Shown piece by piece: positions 34,205 to 45,660 of a stretch of DNA of 64,000 nucleotides; positions within the stretch are counted from its first letter, which is position 1; each line of letters starts with the position of its first letter. This stretch comes from Adenophora triphylla var. japonica. Its lineage: Eukaryota > Streptophyta > Magnoliopsida > Asterales > Campanulaceae. The notes under the pieces are model-generated. The model searched no databases. It worked only from the letters and a program-made list of their open reading frames with translations, and had not been told where the DNA came from. The stretch spans positions 100,712 to 164,711 of the forward strand of contig JAFEMH010005395.1 of the NCBI GenBank assembly GCA_022495995.1, read 5' to 3'. Position numbers and translations under genes: made by a program.

Positions 34205-34395
34205 TCTATGGTCCTAAAAAGCCTTTTTTCAAGTTTTGGCTACCAATTAAAACGTTCCATTTTAAAAGCCATTTTTCAAGTTTTGGCTACCAATCAAAAC
34301 GTTCCATTTTAAAAGCCTTTTTTCAAGTTTTGGCAACCAATCAAAACGTTCCATTTTTAAAGCCTTTTTAAAGTTTTGGCTACCAATCAAAACGA
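34205..34395. repeat. Tandem repeat of about 50 bp near the 3' end of the C LTR
   Basis: Four units of AAAGCCTTTTTTCAAGTTTTGGCTACCAATCAAAACGTTCC type (periods about 48-54 bp). Confidence 0.88.
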
Positions 34396-34543
34396 CACCC
34401 TTTCACAAAACCAGTCATTTTCAAAGTTTGGGCTCATAATACAAAACGGCGTGGCGACTCTCCCTTTCATTTTCCAGGTGAGGTCCCAAGTCCGCGAAAC
34501 GCCGCTCGCCGTGCCCCCCGCACGCGATCCGGGTAATTTCAGT

Positions 34544-34561
34544 TGGCGACTCTGCTGGGGA
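34544..34561 (+). other. Element C primer-binding site
   Basis: TGGCGACTCTGCTGGGGA, two bases after the LTR; one mismatch from the tRNA-Arg-type sequence. Confidence 0.8.
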
Positions 34562-35053
34562 ATTAACAAATATTTTTTCAAAACTCCCTCGTTTTAAAAA
34601 GCATTTCGTGGGTCAAACTTTCGTTTACCCCTTCTCGTTTTTGTGTGCGTGTGTTGTTCAAAACATTGGGCTGTTTACGAAAAGAAAAAAAGATGTTGCA
34701 TTTTCATCTCATTCAAAAGCATAACATGTTCGTGCATTTCCGTTCATACTTGATTCTTCGTGCTATATTTTGAACTGCGCATAAATTCTTTAAAACGCAT
34801 TCTGAAAATTTTTATTTTACGCAGAAAAAACAATTTAGTGACCGCACACTACTTGCACTGCTGCCTCGGTACACCGCACGCTAAGCACACTTGCTGCCTC
34901 GGTACACTGCACTGCATACTACAACCCTCAACCCGGGATGACCATTCAGTTGCAGATTGATTGGTCTGCCAGACACCTTTCGAGCGCACACGGGGTCGTC
35001 CCAAATAGCCCATCATAGCCCGTGTAATCCATGCACTCTTTGTGTCACACTTC
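34562..35053 (+). other. Element C leader, first part
   Basis: No gene. It contains the conserved GTGACCGCACACTAC block (34840-35050) up to the solo LTR insertion. Confidence 0.7.
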
Positions 35054-36392
35054 TGTTAGTGTTATGCCCTATGCCTATAGTTGATAGACTTATATGTTGA
35101 CATTATTTATTATTATATGAAAAAGTTTATTATTTGATTATTATATATTTTGCATATTTGTTTGTAATAATCTCCGTCCCTAATTATTAAGTGAATAATT
35201 AGTATAAATGTTAATGGATAATCATATGATGATTGTATGCATAGAGATGCACATTAAATTTATGGGTACTTGTTAGAGAACAAGTGACTAGACTTGACCC
35301 GTATGAGATTTATGTCATGGTCAAATGTCATAATTAAATCTCATATGGTCACTTCATTTAGTCCCTAGACCTGAGATTATCATGACCTTTCATATGATGA
35401 AAGTTATGTTTGATTTTAGTCAAATGATATCTTAACACGATATTTATAAAGGCTATCTTTGGCATGATCGGATTCATGATGGGAAGGATGATAAGTCAAG
35501 ATGGATTTTGTCCCTCGAAAGAGAGATATTTTGCTTGGGCCCTTCGATGAGTGATAATGATGAAGTGTATGGCCATACCCCAATACGATTGGATTATCAT
35601 TATACTCAAGATCGAGAAAGCATTGAACAAATACAAGTTGACGTGGACCATGACTTGTGTTCAATATAACATCGTGAGACAAAGGGAGAAATGGAAGTGT
35701 ACCATTGGAAACGTGAACTCTTACGTTATATTAATTGGGTAGACATAATGGCTTGCTAGAGTCCGCTTATATTTTATGAAGGTCGATATGATCGAGCTCA
35801 TTGCCAACATAATATAATCCTATTGGGTCACACACAACTAGAATGAATTGATTAAACCAAAGGAAGAATATTGAGAGTTCCTCATCAGGCATAAGTCATC
35901 GCGCGACAGATCTTGTCCAAAGGACTCGTCTGGTCGCGCGACAGGACAAAGCCAAAGGCGGTTTACAGACTGGTTTCCTAATTTGATTAGGAAACAAATA
36001 CTTATACTAAGGTAGTATAAATATGAGGTCTGTGAAACCCTAAAAAGCTAGCCAAATTTTCTAAAGAAAAATCACAACAATAGGTTTCTCAATATTCTCT
36101 CTAAAAGTTTAAAGATCTAGCAATCATCAAGAATTGTTCTTGGTTCATTCAAAGGTGTGGATACTACTAGAGGGTCTTCGCTCGTACGACGATCAAGGCC
36201 TAGAGTTCGAAGTTTGTGATTCAAAATCACATTGATTAATTGTTCGATAGCTCAAGAACGGAAAGCTATTAAGGTTGGTTAATTCTATCTCATAGGAATT
36301 CAATTTAATTGTATAGAACGGATCTTAGGGCTCTTGGGTTTTGTGTTATTAGATGCTTAATTCCGCTGCGTATGAACCCATAAAACCCAACA
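35054..36392 (+). mobile_element. Solo LTR of another LTR retrotransposon (possibly Copia type)
   Basis: 1339 bp from TGTTAGTGTTATG to AAACCCAACA, flanked on both sides by ACTTC (35049-35053 and 36393-36397). Removing it restores the leader motif GTGTCACACTTCGTCC..., as in A and B. It has a TATA box (TATAAATA, 36016-36023) and paired palindromes TCGCGCGA (35899-35906) and GTCGCGCGAC (35933-35942). No internal genes, so it is a product of LTR-LTR recombination. Superfamily is a guess from the look of the ends. Confidence 0.9.
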
Positions 36393-37054
36393 ACTTCGTC
36401 CAAGACCTTGGTTGGTTTTTGGCTTAGTTCGTGTCATAAAGCCTAAGTGTATGCTTTTACGCCGATCTCCCTCACAAGTCAAACTTAAAAGTTGAGATCG
36501 AAGGTCGTTCTCGACCCGAAGTCTTAGCTTTTCAGCCTTGACTTTGACGAAGAGCCGCGCTAAAAACATACCCGAAGGTTCAATGTGATGCCGTGTCATC
36601 AAACCCTCAACGTATGCACCATGGCAGCCACAACTTGACCAACGCCAAAAGCTAAGGCCCCTCGCGCAATCGAGTCAAGAGAGGTCATGCCGAAATTACG
36701 ACACGATTTCTGCCTTAACTTAAGGATGTTGACTTCGACCGTGACCCGCATGTCACATACATTGAAAGTTTACATGACCAGTTAGCCTTAAGTTCACTTT
36801 TCTCTTTGTCGGTGGAACCCGCTTGCCTTATAGGACCCTCGCTCGGGATTGTCCGTCCCAGGAAGACGATTTACAGGTGAAAAACGAGGGGCTTATAGAC
36901 GTAGTGTCAGGATCCACTAATCTAATACCTAGGTTAGTAGCGAAAAAGAAGAGCAATCTTTTCCAACCATTTAGGACTCTGAGAAAGACATGTGTTCAGT
37001 AAACTTAAACATTTAATAGAATAACAATTGCATGGTCCCATTTCGGGAATCTTT
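36393..37054 (+). other. Element C leader, second part
   Basis: No gene. It has the leader block shared with A, B and D (36819-36968), ending in the first copy of a 53-bp duplication (36956-37008) that also occurs after the tandem array. Confidence 0.75.
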
Positions 37055-39983
37055 CAAAATCGCGACCCCTCTCGGTCCGATCTCCAATCGCGACCCCTCT
37101 CGGACCGATCTCCAATCATGACCTTTCTCGGTCCGATATCTCTAATCGCGACATTTCTCGGTCCGATATCTCCAATGTCGACCCCTTGCGGCCCAATCCT
37201 AAATTGCGACCCCTCTCGGTCCGATCTCCAATCTCGACCTTTCTCGGTCCGATATCTCCAATCTTGAACCCTCGTGGCCCAATCCTGAATCGCGACCCCT
37301 CTCGATTCGATCTCCAATCGCGACCTTTCTCGGTCCGATATCTCTAATCTCGACCCCGCGGTCTAATACTAACGCGACCCCTCTCGGTCCGATCTCTAAT
37401 CGCGACCTTTCTCGGTTCGATATCTCTAATATCGACCCCGCAAACCAATCCTAAATCGCGACCCCTCTCAGTCCGATCTCCAATCGTGACCTTTCTCGGT
37501 CCGATATCTCCAATCTCGACCCCTCGCGGCCCAATCCTAAATCGTGACCCCTCTCGGTCCTATCTCCAATCGCTACCTTTCTCGGTCCGATATCTCTAAT
37601 CTCGACCCCTCGCGGTCCAATCCTAAATCGCGACCTTTCACGGTCCGATCTCCAATCGCGACCATCGCGGTCCAATCCAAAACCGCGACCTTTCTCGGTC
37701 CAATATCTCTAATCTTGACCCCTCGCGGTCCAATCCTAAATCGCGACCTTTCTCGGTCCGATATCTCTATTCTCGACCCCTCGCAGTCCAACCCTCAATC
37801 GCGACCTTTATCGGTCCGATATCTCTAATCTCGACCCCTCGCGGTCCAATCCTAAATCGCGACCTTTCTCACTCCGATTTCCAATCGTGACCTTCGCGGT
37901 CCAATCCTCAATCGCGACCCTCACGGTCCGATCTCCAATCGCGACCTTCGCGGTCCAATCCTAAATCGCGACCCCTCTCGGTCCGATCTCCAATCGCGAC
38001 CTTTCTCGGTCCGATATCTCTAATCGCGACCTTTCTCGGTCCGATATCTCCAATCTCGACCCCTCGCGGCCCAATCCTAAATCGCGACCTTTCACAGTCC
38101 GATCTCCACTCTCCAATCGAGACCCTCACGGTCCGATCTCAAATATCCAATCGAGACCCTCACGGTTCGATCTCAAGTAGTCAATCGAGACCTCTCACGG
38201 TTCGATCTCAAAACTCCAATCGAGACCCTCACGGTCCGATCTCAAAACTCCTATCGAGACCCTCACGGTCCGATCTCAAGTAGTCAATCGAGACCTCTCA
38301 CGGTCCGATCTCAAATATCCAATCGAGACCCTCACGGTCCGATCTCAAGTAGTCAATCGAGACCTCTCACGGTCTGATCTCAAATATCCTATAGAGACCC
38401 TCACGGTCCGATCTCAAGTAGTCAATCGAGACCTCTCAGGGTCCGATATCAAATATCCTATAGAGACCCTCATAGTCCAATCTCAAGTAGTCAATCGAGA
38501 CCCTCACGGTCCAATCTCAAATATCCAATCGGACCCTCACGGTCCGATCTCAAATATCCAATCGAGACCCTCACGGTCCGATCTCAAGTAGTCAATCGAG
38601 ACCTTTCTACGGTCCGATCTCTGCTCTCCAATCGAGACCTCTCACGGTCCGATCTCAAATATCCAATCGAGACCCTCACGATCCAATCTCAAGTAGTCAA
38701 TCAAGACCTCTCACACTCCGATCTCAAATATCCTATCGAGACCCTTACGGTTCGATCTCAAATATCCAATCGAGACCCTCACGGTCCGATCTCAAGTAGT
38801 CAATCGAGACCTCTCACGGTCCGATCTCAAATATCCTATCGAGACCTTCATGGTCCGATCTCAAGTAGTCAATCGAGACCCTCACGGTCCGATCTCAAGT
38901 AGTCAATCGAGACCTCTCACGGTCCGATCTCAAATATCCAATCGAGACCCTCACGATCCGATCTCCAATTTCCAATATCGATTTGTCATGGTCAAATAGT
39001 CAATCTTGACCTTTCATGGTCAAACCTCCAATCGAGACCTCTCAAGGTCCGATCTCAAATATCCAATCGAGACCCTCATGGTTTGATCTCAAGTAGTCAA
39101 TCGAGACCTTTCCACGGTCCGATCTCCGCTCTCCAATCGAGACCTTTCACGGTCCGATCTCAAATATCCAATCGAGACCCTCACGGTCCGATCTCCAATT
39201 TCCAATATCGACCTGTCATGGTCAAATAGTCAATCTCGACCTTTCATGGTCAAACCTCCAATCGAGACCTCTCAAGGTCCGATCTCAAATATCCAATCGA
39301 AACCCTCATGGTCAGATCTCAAGTAGTCAATCGAGACCTTTCCATGGTCTGATCTCCGCTCTCCAATCGAGACCTTTCACGGTCCGATCTCAAATATCCA
39401 ATCGAGACCCTCACGGTCCGATCTCCAATTTCCAATATCAACCTGTCATAAATAGTCAATCTCGACCTTTCATGGTCAAACCTCCAATCGAGACCTCTCA
39501 CGGTCCGATCTCAAAACTCCAATCGAGACCCTCACGGTCCGATCTCAAGTAGTCAATCGAGACCTCTCACGGTCCGATCTCAAAACTTCATTCGAGACCC
39601 TCACGGTCCGATCTCAAGCAGTCAATCGAGACCTCTCACGGTCCGCTCTCCAATCGAGATATTTTACGGTCCGATCTCAAAACTCCTATCAAGACCCTCA
39701 CGATCCAATCTCCAATTTCCGATACCGACCTTTCATGGTCAAATATTCTATCTCGACCTTTCGTGGTCAAACCTCCAATCGAGACCTTTTACGGTCCGAT
39801 CTCAAATAGTCAATCGAGACCTTTCACGGTCCAATCCCAAATCTCCAATCGTGGCCTTTCATGGTGCGATCCCCAATCTTCGATATCGACCTTTCATGGT
39901 CAAGTATTTAATCCCGACCTTGCATGGTCAAATCTTTATTCCCGATCACGGTCCAATTTTTGATCTCGACCTTTCAAGGTCCA
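37055..39983. repeat. Satellite-like hierarchical tandem array in the leader of element C
   Basis: About 2.9 kb of units of 28-35 bp. In 37055-38100 three variants alternate (CGCGACCCCTCTCGGTCCGA, CGCGACCTTTCTCGGTCCGA and CTCGACCCCTCGCGGTCCAA types; about 86 bp per triplet). In 38100-39720 the units become CGAGACCCTCACGGTCCGAT with AAGTAGTCAAT or AAATATCCAAT tails (34-35 bp, dimers of about 69 bp). A higher-order unit of 230 bp starts at about 38964, 39194 and 39424. Almost each unit keeps a dyad GACC-(5 to 7 nt)-GGTC. Open frames within are repeat artefacts. Confidence 0.97.
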
Positions 39984-40231
39984 ATCTTTTCCAATCAGTT
40001 AGGATTTTGAGAAAACATGTTTTAAAGTAGACTTAAGTAGTAAATGCACGTTGCACGAGCCTAAAAGCCTTGAGCCAAATATCCCTTCTGAAGCCTTAAC
40101 ACTAACTTTCATTCCCTGCAGCAAGCAAACAGTGGTTCGGAATTTCGGGTCAGCACCTCGCCAGAATTACAGTTACGGCAGCATCAGACAGTTCCTCAGT
40201 TCCCTCAGTTCCTACATCCAGACTCTCCTAT
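39984..40231 (+). other. Element C leader, last part before gag
   Basis: Begins with the second copy of the 53-bp duplication (39984-40036; first copy 36956-37008), then the leader end up to the probable gag ATG at 40232. Confidence 0.7.
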
Positions 40232-41884
40232 ATGTCAGACTCACCGAGAAGTCATGACGAGAACGGAACCCCGCCACCAGTAACAGATATGACACTGGAA
40301 GAAGCCATCTGGGCCTGTGAGGTTCACAAAAAATAGAAAGAGGATCAATAGAATTTTGTGGTACAACTTCTGAACGAGCGAGGTATAGCAGCTATCCCCC
40401 AGCCAGATGGTACTCTCGTCCTAATCGAGGACGAGGACCCTTCACAATCAGTTCCCCAAACCTGCAACCAGGTTCCTCCACCGTCAAACTACGGGAATCC
40501 TTCAAACCAAGGAAACAGCCGACCGGGGCTTCATACTGCCACCTCTCAAAGCACCCCTATCATACACGGCCAAGCCAGTACTACCCCTTTCACTCAATGC
40601 AACCAGCGCAGCACTGGACCATCTCAAACAAATCCAAATAACCTTCAAAATCCTCCCGTATTCACTTCCTTCTCTCAATATGCCCAGAATTCACCAGGTT
40701 TCCCCCACATAACTTTTCCGACCCATTACTTCGGACAGCCGGCATTCGTTCCAGCTGCTTCTTGGCCTCAAATCCCTCAATTTCCACAGTATCCACTAAA
40801 TTATACTCCATTCCCTCAAAACCCGTTTGTCCAACCCCATATCATGGTTCCCTCCGTCAGTGGACCTTTGGTTACAGGTCCCAGCAATCCAGAGGTTTCT
40901 ATCGACCCGCATGTGGTTAGGCTGGCAGAGCTAAAGGCAGACAAAACTATGGGAGAATTCTACATGGAACAGAGCCAGAAGCTTTCCGAAATCATGGTGT
41001 CATTGCCTGAGGATGAGCAAATAAGAATCTTCAAGTCATGTTTGAAGCCATCAGTAAGAGCATCAGTCAGCCAACACTTCTATCCCGACCCCCATGCCAT
41101 GGTCAATACGGGTCCCTAGTTCGAAAAAGACTTGAAAGAAAAGCCGGCCCCAAGTCCAGCCTCTTCTCATCATTACGGGACAACCCCGTCCAATCCAATA
41201 TCTACCCCAAACAAAGGGAGGGAGATTGCCGAAGCGGTTCATCATACCCGTAATGGAGCACCACAAAGACGCGGTGGTCCCCCGAGACAACGACTGCACT
41301 ATGATGATTTTGGGATGCCCCTGAGCGAGGTATTCGATCATGTGGTAAAGTAAGGTCTCCTCGCACCTATGGAAAACTACCAGCCCAAATTCCTCAATGC
41401 CAACTGGGATGTAATCAAGTAGTGTGCTTTTCACAAATACCACGGGCATGCAACCGATATTTGCACAGTTTTGAGGCAAGTAATTCAAGGATTGATTGAA
41501 GAAGGAAAGTTGGAACGCCCCAGCGGCCCTAATACAGATGGAAACCCATTCCCCCGGAACACTGAGGTGAACAACGAGAACACAGCCCAACAAAGCAACA
41601 ACTCTTCCAGAAAGCAACCTCTCATTCGCTTAGATAAGCTAGACATGCCTCTAAGAAAGATGTTGGAGGAACTGATCAAAGAAGACCTACTCAAGCCCGT
41701 GGAGAACTACAAGCCAAAGAAGCCCACAGCCAACGCTGACAAAAGCAAGTACTGCGCCTTCCACCAGTACCATGGGCACACAACTGATAACTGCCTCGGT
41801 CTGCGATATGAAATTCAGGAGTTAATAAAAGACGGAAAGCTTAAGCATCCTGACAGTTCAGCAACAAAAGAGCAGATAGAGTAG
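40232..41884 (+). pseudogene. Element C gag with two zinc-knuckle-like motifs
   Basis: Start chosen at ATG 40232 (MSDSPRSHDENGTPPPVTDM), in frame with MTLEEAIWACEVHKK; TAG codons at 40336 and 40351 break it. The long frame 40358-41119 has PQPDGTLVLIEDED, a Pro/Gln/Ser/Asn-rich region, then VRLAELKADKTMGEFYMEQS. The usual W-F capsid core is not visible. After a TAG and a shift, CAFHKYHGHATDIC (about 41428-41469) and KYCAFHQYHGHTTDNCLGL (41750-41806) are two C-x2-H-x4-H-x4-C type knuckles, each followed by a helical QxLIxxGKL; the second lies in an open frame 41471-41884. Gag would pack the RNA. The family usually has one such motif. Confidence 0.8.
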
Positions 41885-42383
41885 GGGCTACCTATCCTCG
41901 AGATCTGTCAACTGTCTTTTGGTCAACCTTCGTAGGTTCTAGTACTTTCCTCGTTCAATCAAATCCGCCTCGAACATTGTAGTTAATCTTAAATTTTCTA
42001 TAAATAAGAGTCTTTTTTCTCTTCTTGCTAGACTTGAGACATTATTTGCACACCTACATTACAACTAATGAAATGGTTATATCCTAAATGATCACTTGCA
42101 TTGCTCAACGAATAAACTCTGGAAATAACTAATGTTCTGATTAATCGGTGTGAGAAAGTCAACTGGTGCCCTCCCCATACACTTTTCTTACCTCACAAAG
42201 GCCTCCATCAAGCCATACACTTCCTAAAACATGTCTCCACCATCACCTTGACCAAGTCAACGACGGCTGCAACATCAAGGAACAACAAAAGGTCACTCAG
42301 CATCGAAAGATTGACCCCATGTTGACAAAAACCTCGGAGCTCGCCTTCGCCCTCGTGCACATCGAAAAAGTTCAAGCAGGAGC
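41885..42383 (+). other. Noncoding linker of element C
   Basis: No gene or strong repeat seen. A TATAAATAAG motif is at about 41999-42008, without further promoter context. Confidence 0.5.
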
Positions 42384-42692
42384 TTGCCTTCATCCTTAAG
42401 TACTACAAAAAAAAGTGAAAAAAAGAGAGAAAAGTTCAAGAAAGAACATAAAAAAAAAGAAAAAAAGAGAGAAAAGTTCAAGCAAGAAAGTCAAAAAAAA
42501 ATAAAAGAAAAAAAAGGAGAGAAAAGTTCAAGCAAGAACTTCAAAAAAAATAAAAGAGAGAAAAGTTCAAGCAAGAACTTAAAAAAAAAAGAAAAAAAAA
42601 AGGAGAGAAAAGTTCAAGCAAGAACTTCAAAAAATGATGAGGCCAAGGATCCAGCACCGCCAATCAAAAGCTTGACAGATGGGCAAATTTAA
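42384..42692 (+). repeat. Purine-rich tandem repeat (AAAAAGAGAGAAAAGTTCAAG)
   Basis: Five units of about 45-60 bp made of A-runs and GAGAGAAAAGTTCAAGCAAGAA on the plus strand. It translates as a Lys/Glu-rich frame, which I take as an artefact. The A-rich tract at 61280-61346 of D may be the cognate place. Confidence 0.85.
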
Positions 42693-44460
42693 ATCCCGAA
42701 GAACGAAAGTGCCGATAACAATGGAGCGGTCAAAAGCAAAGGCAGAAACACATCATAAGCCCTTATGCTTTACTCAAAATCTTTCTCCCCCGATGAAAGA
42801 CGATGATCAAGAAGCAATGGAGTCGCGGAAGAAGCCGTAAAAAATGACTTGTCAAGGAATCATCCCCAAGGCCCGTACCTCATCATCCAAACTTCCCATC
42901 CGAGCCTTTTCACCAAAAGGGCCACAAATGTTCATATCCTTTTCCCAGAGCCAAGCACCGTTCTTCCAGAACTACGGCGATCTGAGCTCCTTACACTGAG
43001 GGGAACGTAGGCAACCAGAAATGGTTCGGTCATAAACACATACAAATTCCATACACCTGGTCTCATCAATGACCTCCCTTATACACAGACATTTCTGCCA
43101 CACGTGACCAACTTTGATCCGCGGCATCGATTGACTTTCTCCTCATAATTAATCAAGACGTTTGTTCATATCGAGATTAGTTGTTAAGAAACCTGAACAT
43201 TAACAAAGGGTTTTAAGCAATCTTGTGATCATTATGGATAAAACATGTTTCATATGTCTCGACAAGTCTTCTTTTTCTACGATAATAGGAAAAATAGAGC
43301 TAAACACTGTTTTTCTGTCAGCAAGAACTTCCATACACTTCTCCAAACCTCTCTACGCTCATACTCTCTCAAAAGAGCCAAACCCAAAGCGAGTTTTGGT
43401 GCCTGCATTAAACTAGGCATCCACATAAAATCAGGATTCGTTCCCACTTCTCTAAAATATGTCCTTGCGCGTATACATTACAAACCATTCCTTTTTACAT
43501 TTTGGCTGACTAATTGAAAAAAATCAAGGACGGTCGCCTCGTCGGGCCATATAAAGTTCAACTCAGATTGGGGCTGCATCAGATTCACTACAGGACCTCT
43601 GCAGAAGACCAGTGCTTCCTCCAAAATGGGGCTTCACCAAGTCACTTCTTTGGACTGGGGCTTTGCCATGCGAAGAGAGCTTTTTCATCCCAAGGGTTTA
43701 CTTTGAGTTCCGATTTCTGCGGCTTGTCAGAAGCATCTTTCGACATTGTGGTTTTAATCAGAATTGGGGCTTCTCAGATACAACTTCGACAGATCAAAAT
43801 CTGAATCCTCATGACACCTCTGGGAAACAGTAGCATGCAAGGGAAGTTTTCTCCAGCAAGACTTCCCTGTCTTCAAGCAACACAGCTTCAGAACCTACAG
43901 AGGAGGGAAAGCCGAAATATTCGATTCCTGGGGCTTGTCAATAGTACTTTTCAGCATTAAGGTTTTAATCAGAATTGGGCCTTCTCAGATGCAACTTCGA
44001 AGAAGACATAATTGGAAAGGAAGACTTTGACCAAGATCCGAAGTCTAAATCAAAGATCAGAATCTGAATCCTCATGACACCTCTGGGCAGCAGTAGCAGC
44101 AATGGCAGTTTTTCCACAATCCAGTGACATCCTCCCAATTGCTCAAACAGCTACCAAAACACTTTCGGATACATCCCCCACACATTTCCATACATACAAC
44201 ACCTCTCACAATGCATCCCCACAAAAGGCCAGCAAAGCCAGAGCCGCAACCCGGTCGGCCCGTACTCCACTCCAGCAAGTCTTCCCTTCCTTCAAACAGC
44301 ACAGCTTCAGAACCTACAGGGGTGGGAAAGCGGAAATATCCTGCTGACACCACAGTCCAGGCATCAAGACACAAGAAAGTCTCAAATCCCGGCAACCTTA
44401 CTGCCAACAAGAAGCATAATCCCCAGAAGGATCAACCAAAGTTCAACTTATCAAACTTCA
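42693..44460 (+). other. Noncoding region of element C with local duplications
   Basis: Contains GAACGTAGGCAACCAGAAATGG (43003-43024), similar to GAACGTAGGCGGCCATATATGG of D (61500-61521), which lies after D's integrase. In C it lies before the protease piece. No gene recognised. Confidence 0.6.
43711..44340 (+). repeat. Interleaved direct duplications in element C
   Basis: 43711-43789 is similar to 43922-44000 (GGCTTGTCA ... GGTTTTAATCAGAATTGGG ... CAACTTCGA). 43850-43920 is similar to 44270-44340 (CTCCAGCAAG ... CACAGCTTCAGAACCTACAG ... GGGAAAG). Confidence 0.88.
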
Positions 44461-45660
44461 GAGCATGAGCTAGCAAAGGAAAGTCAAAGCCAAGCGGGCA
44501 CTCGCACTCAATCAACGTGCTGACAAAGGGAGGCCACTGCCACTAGCAACCTCAAAGCAATCTGGAGGCACCACCAAAACCTCTACCTCTCAAATGTTGG
44601 AGGACCCGATCCTCACTCAGCTCAAGCAGACCCAGACGAACATTTCCCTGTGGTCCCTGCTCTTATCTTCATACCCTCACAAACTCAAGTTAGAGGAAAG
44701 TTTGGCCCGCACCATTGTCTCTGTGGACGCAACTCTAGAAGAAGTAATCCAGATGATCGGCAATATCCACTATGGAAACATTATCACCTTCACAGATTTG
44801 GACCTGCCAAAATTTGGGGCTGACCACAATGATCCGCTTCGCATCACTGTTCAGACTCCGGAATGAATGTCTTGCCCGCCAAGATGATGGACCTGCTTGA
44901 CATCAAGCCCACAGATTTGAAACCTTCAGTCCACACTGTCAAGGCCTATGATTCTACTTCCCGCACAGTTCTTGGGGTTGCTACTTTAATCATCTGGTTC
45001 GGCAAGCGGATGATCCCTACCGAATTTCAAGTGTTGGAAATCAAGCATGATGACGATATGGCATTAACTGGAGTTACATGGGAAACTTTCAAGATCCAAA
45101 TATGCAGTGTGGACCTTCCACTATTCTGGGACAAAATCCCCCCTGCCATAAAGATGATGAAACTCATGAACTTCATCCCGGGACTGGAGCTCGGCAAAAG
45201 GTTACAAGGCCAACACCAAGTCATCAAAGTCAAGGACCACAATACAGTCCAGGGGCTCGGTTATGTGCCTACACCAGCTGACATCAGGAAAGACAAGAGG
45301 CTCGCCAGCACCAAAGCAGAAGCCCGCAAAAGGGGAACCTCCTACGGCACACCCAACCTCCAACCTTACAGCTTTGACCTCGCTTGCGACTTCGTCAAAG
45401 GCACCGATAGCGGAACTGATGAAGATGAGAAAGGAACTGAGGGGACCGACAGTGGAACTGATGAAGATGAGAAAGAAACAGGAAAAGTCAGTACAGAGAC
45501 TACATAACAGATGGGAAAGCTGGCACAGAACCTTAAGCATTTCAGAGGACTCAAGCCCAATCCGATAAGGGGAGCGTTCCTCGACATCACTGCACTACCA
45601 GGACCCGTGGCCACCACAGTTCAGCATGAGTACTCATTCAAAGGAATCCAGACATAGAAA
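44461..45660 (+). pseudogene. Element C protease/spacer remnant without active site
   Basis: The frame 44594-44866 (EDPILTQLKQTQTN, HKLKLEESLARTIVSVDA, GNIHYGNIITFTDLDLPKFG) matches the protease start of B. It then jumps from TVQTPE and a TGA straight to MNVLPAKMM at 44863, so the segment with the catalytic DGGS is deleted. 45000-45060 goes from TEFQV directly to LEIKHDDD, skipping the LLGRPWIH core. The frame 44863-45507 continues with the spacer (PGLELGKRLQG) and two copies of GTDSGTDEDEK. The rest to 45660 holds NPIRGAFLDITALPGPVATT. A protease from this copy cannot be active. Confidence 0.85.

Larger units (their letters stand above)
32641..34541 (+). repeat. Element C 5' LTR
   Basis: 1901 bp, TGTAAGTACC...TTTCA. 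The first 800 bp are about 94-95 % identical by eye to 50279-51090. It contains internal repeats (33600-33900 and 34205-34395) and a short (AC)n at about 34090-34110. Confidence 0.92.

Noticed and set aside
37908..38129. Arg/Ile/Gly-rich open frames on the minus strand in the array
   Set aside because: They are translations of the tandem repeat and shift with unit length; no start context or conservation independent of the repeat.
37055..39983. CRISPR-like array of 28-35 bp repeats
   Set aside because: The spacers are themselves repeats, units are tandem and hierarchical, there are no cas genes, and the context is a plant retrotransposon.
42384..42692. Lys/Glu-rich 102-codon protein
   Set aside because: It is the translation of a purine-rich tandem repeat; no relatives or domain.
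43225..43833. Several overlapping frames of 60-96 codons as small genes
   Set aside because: No recognised domain, they overlap in different frames, and the sequence contains local duplications and 3'-spacer-like motifs.
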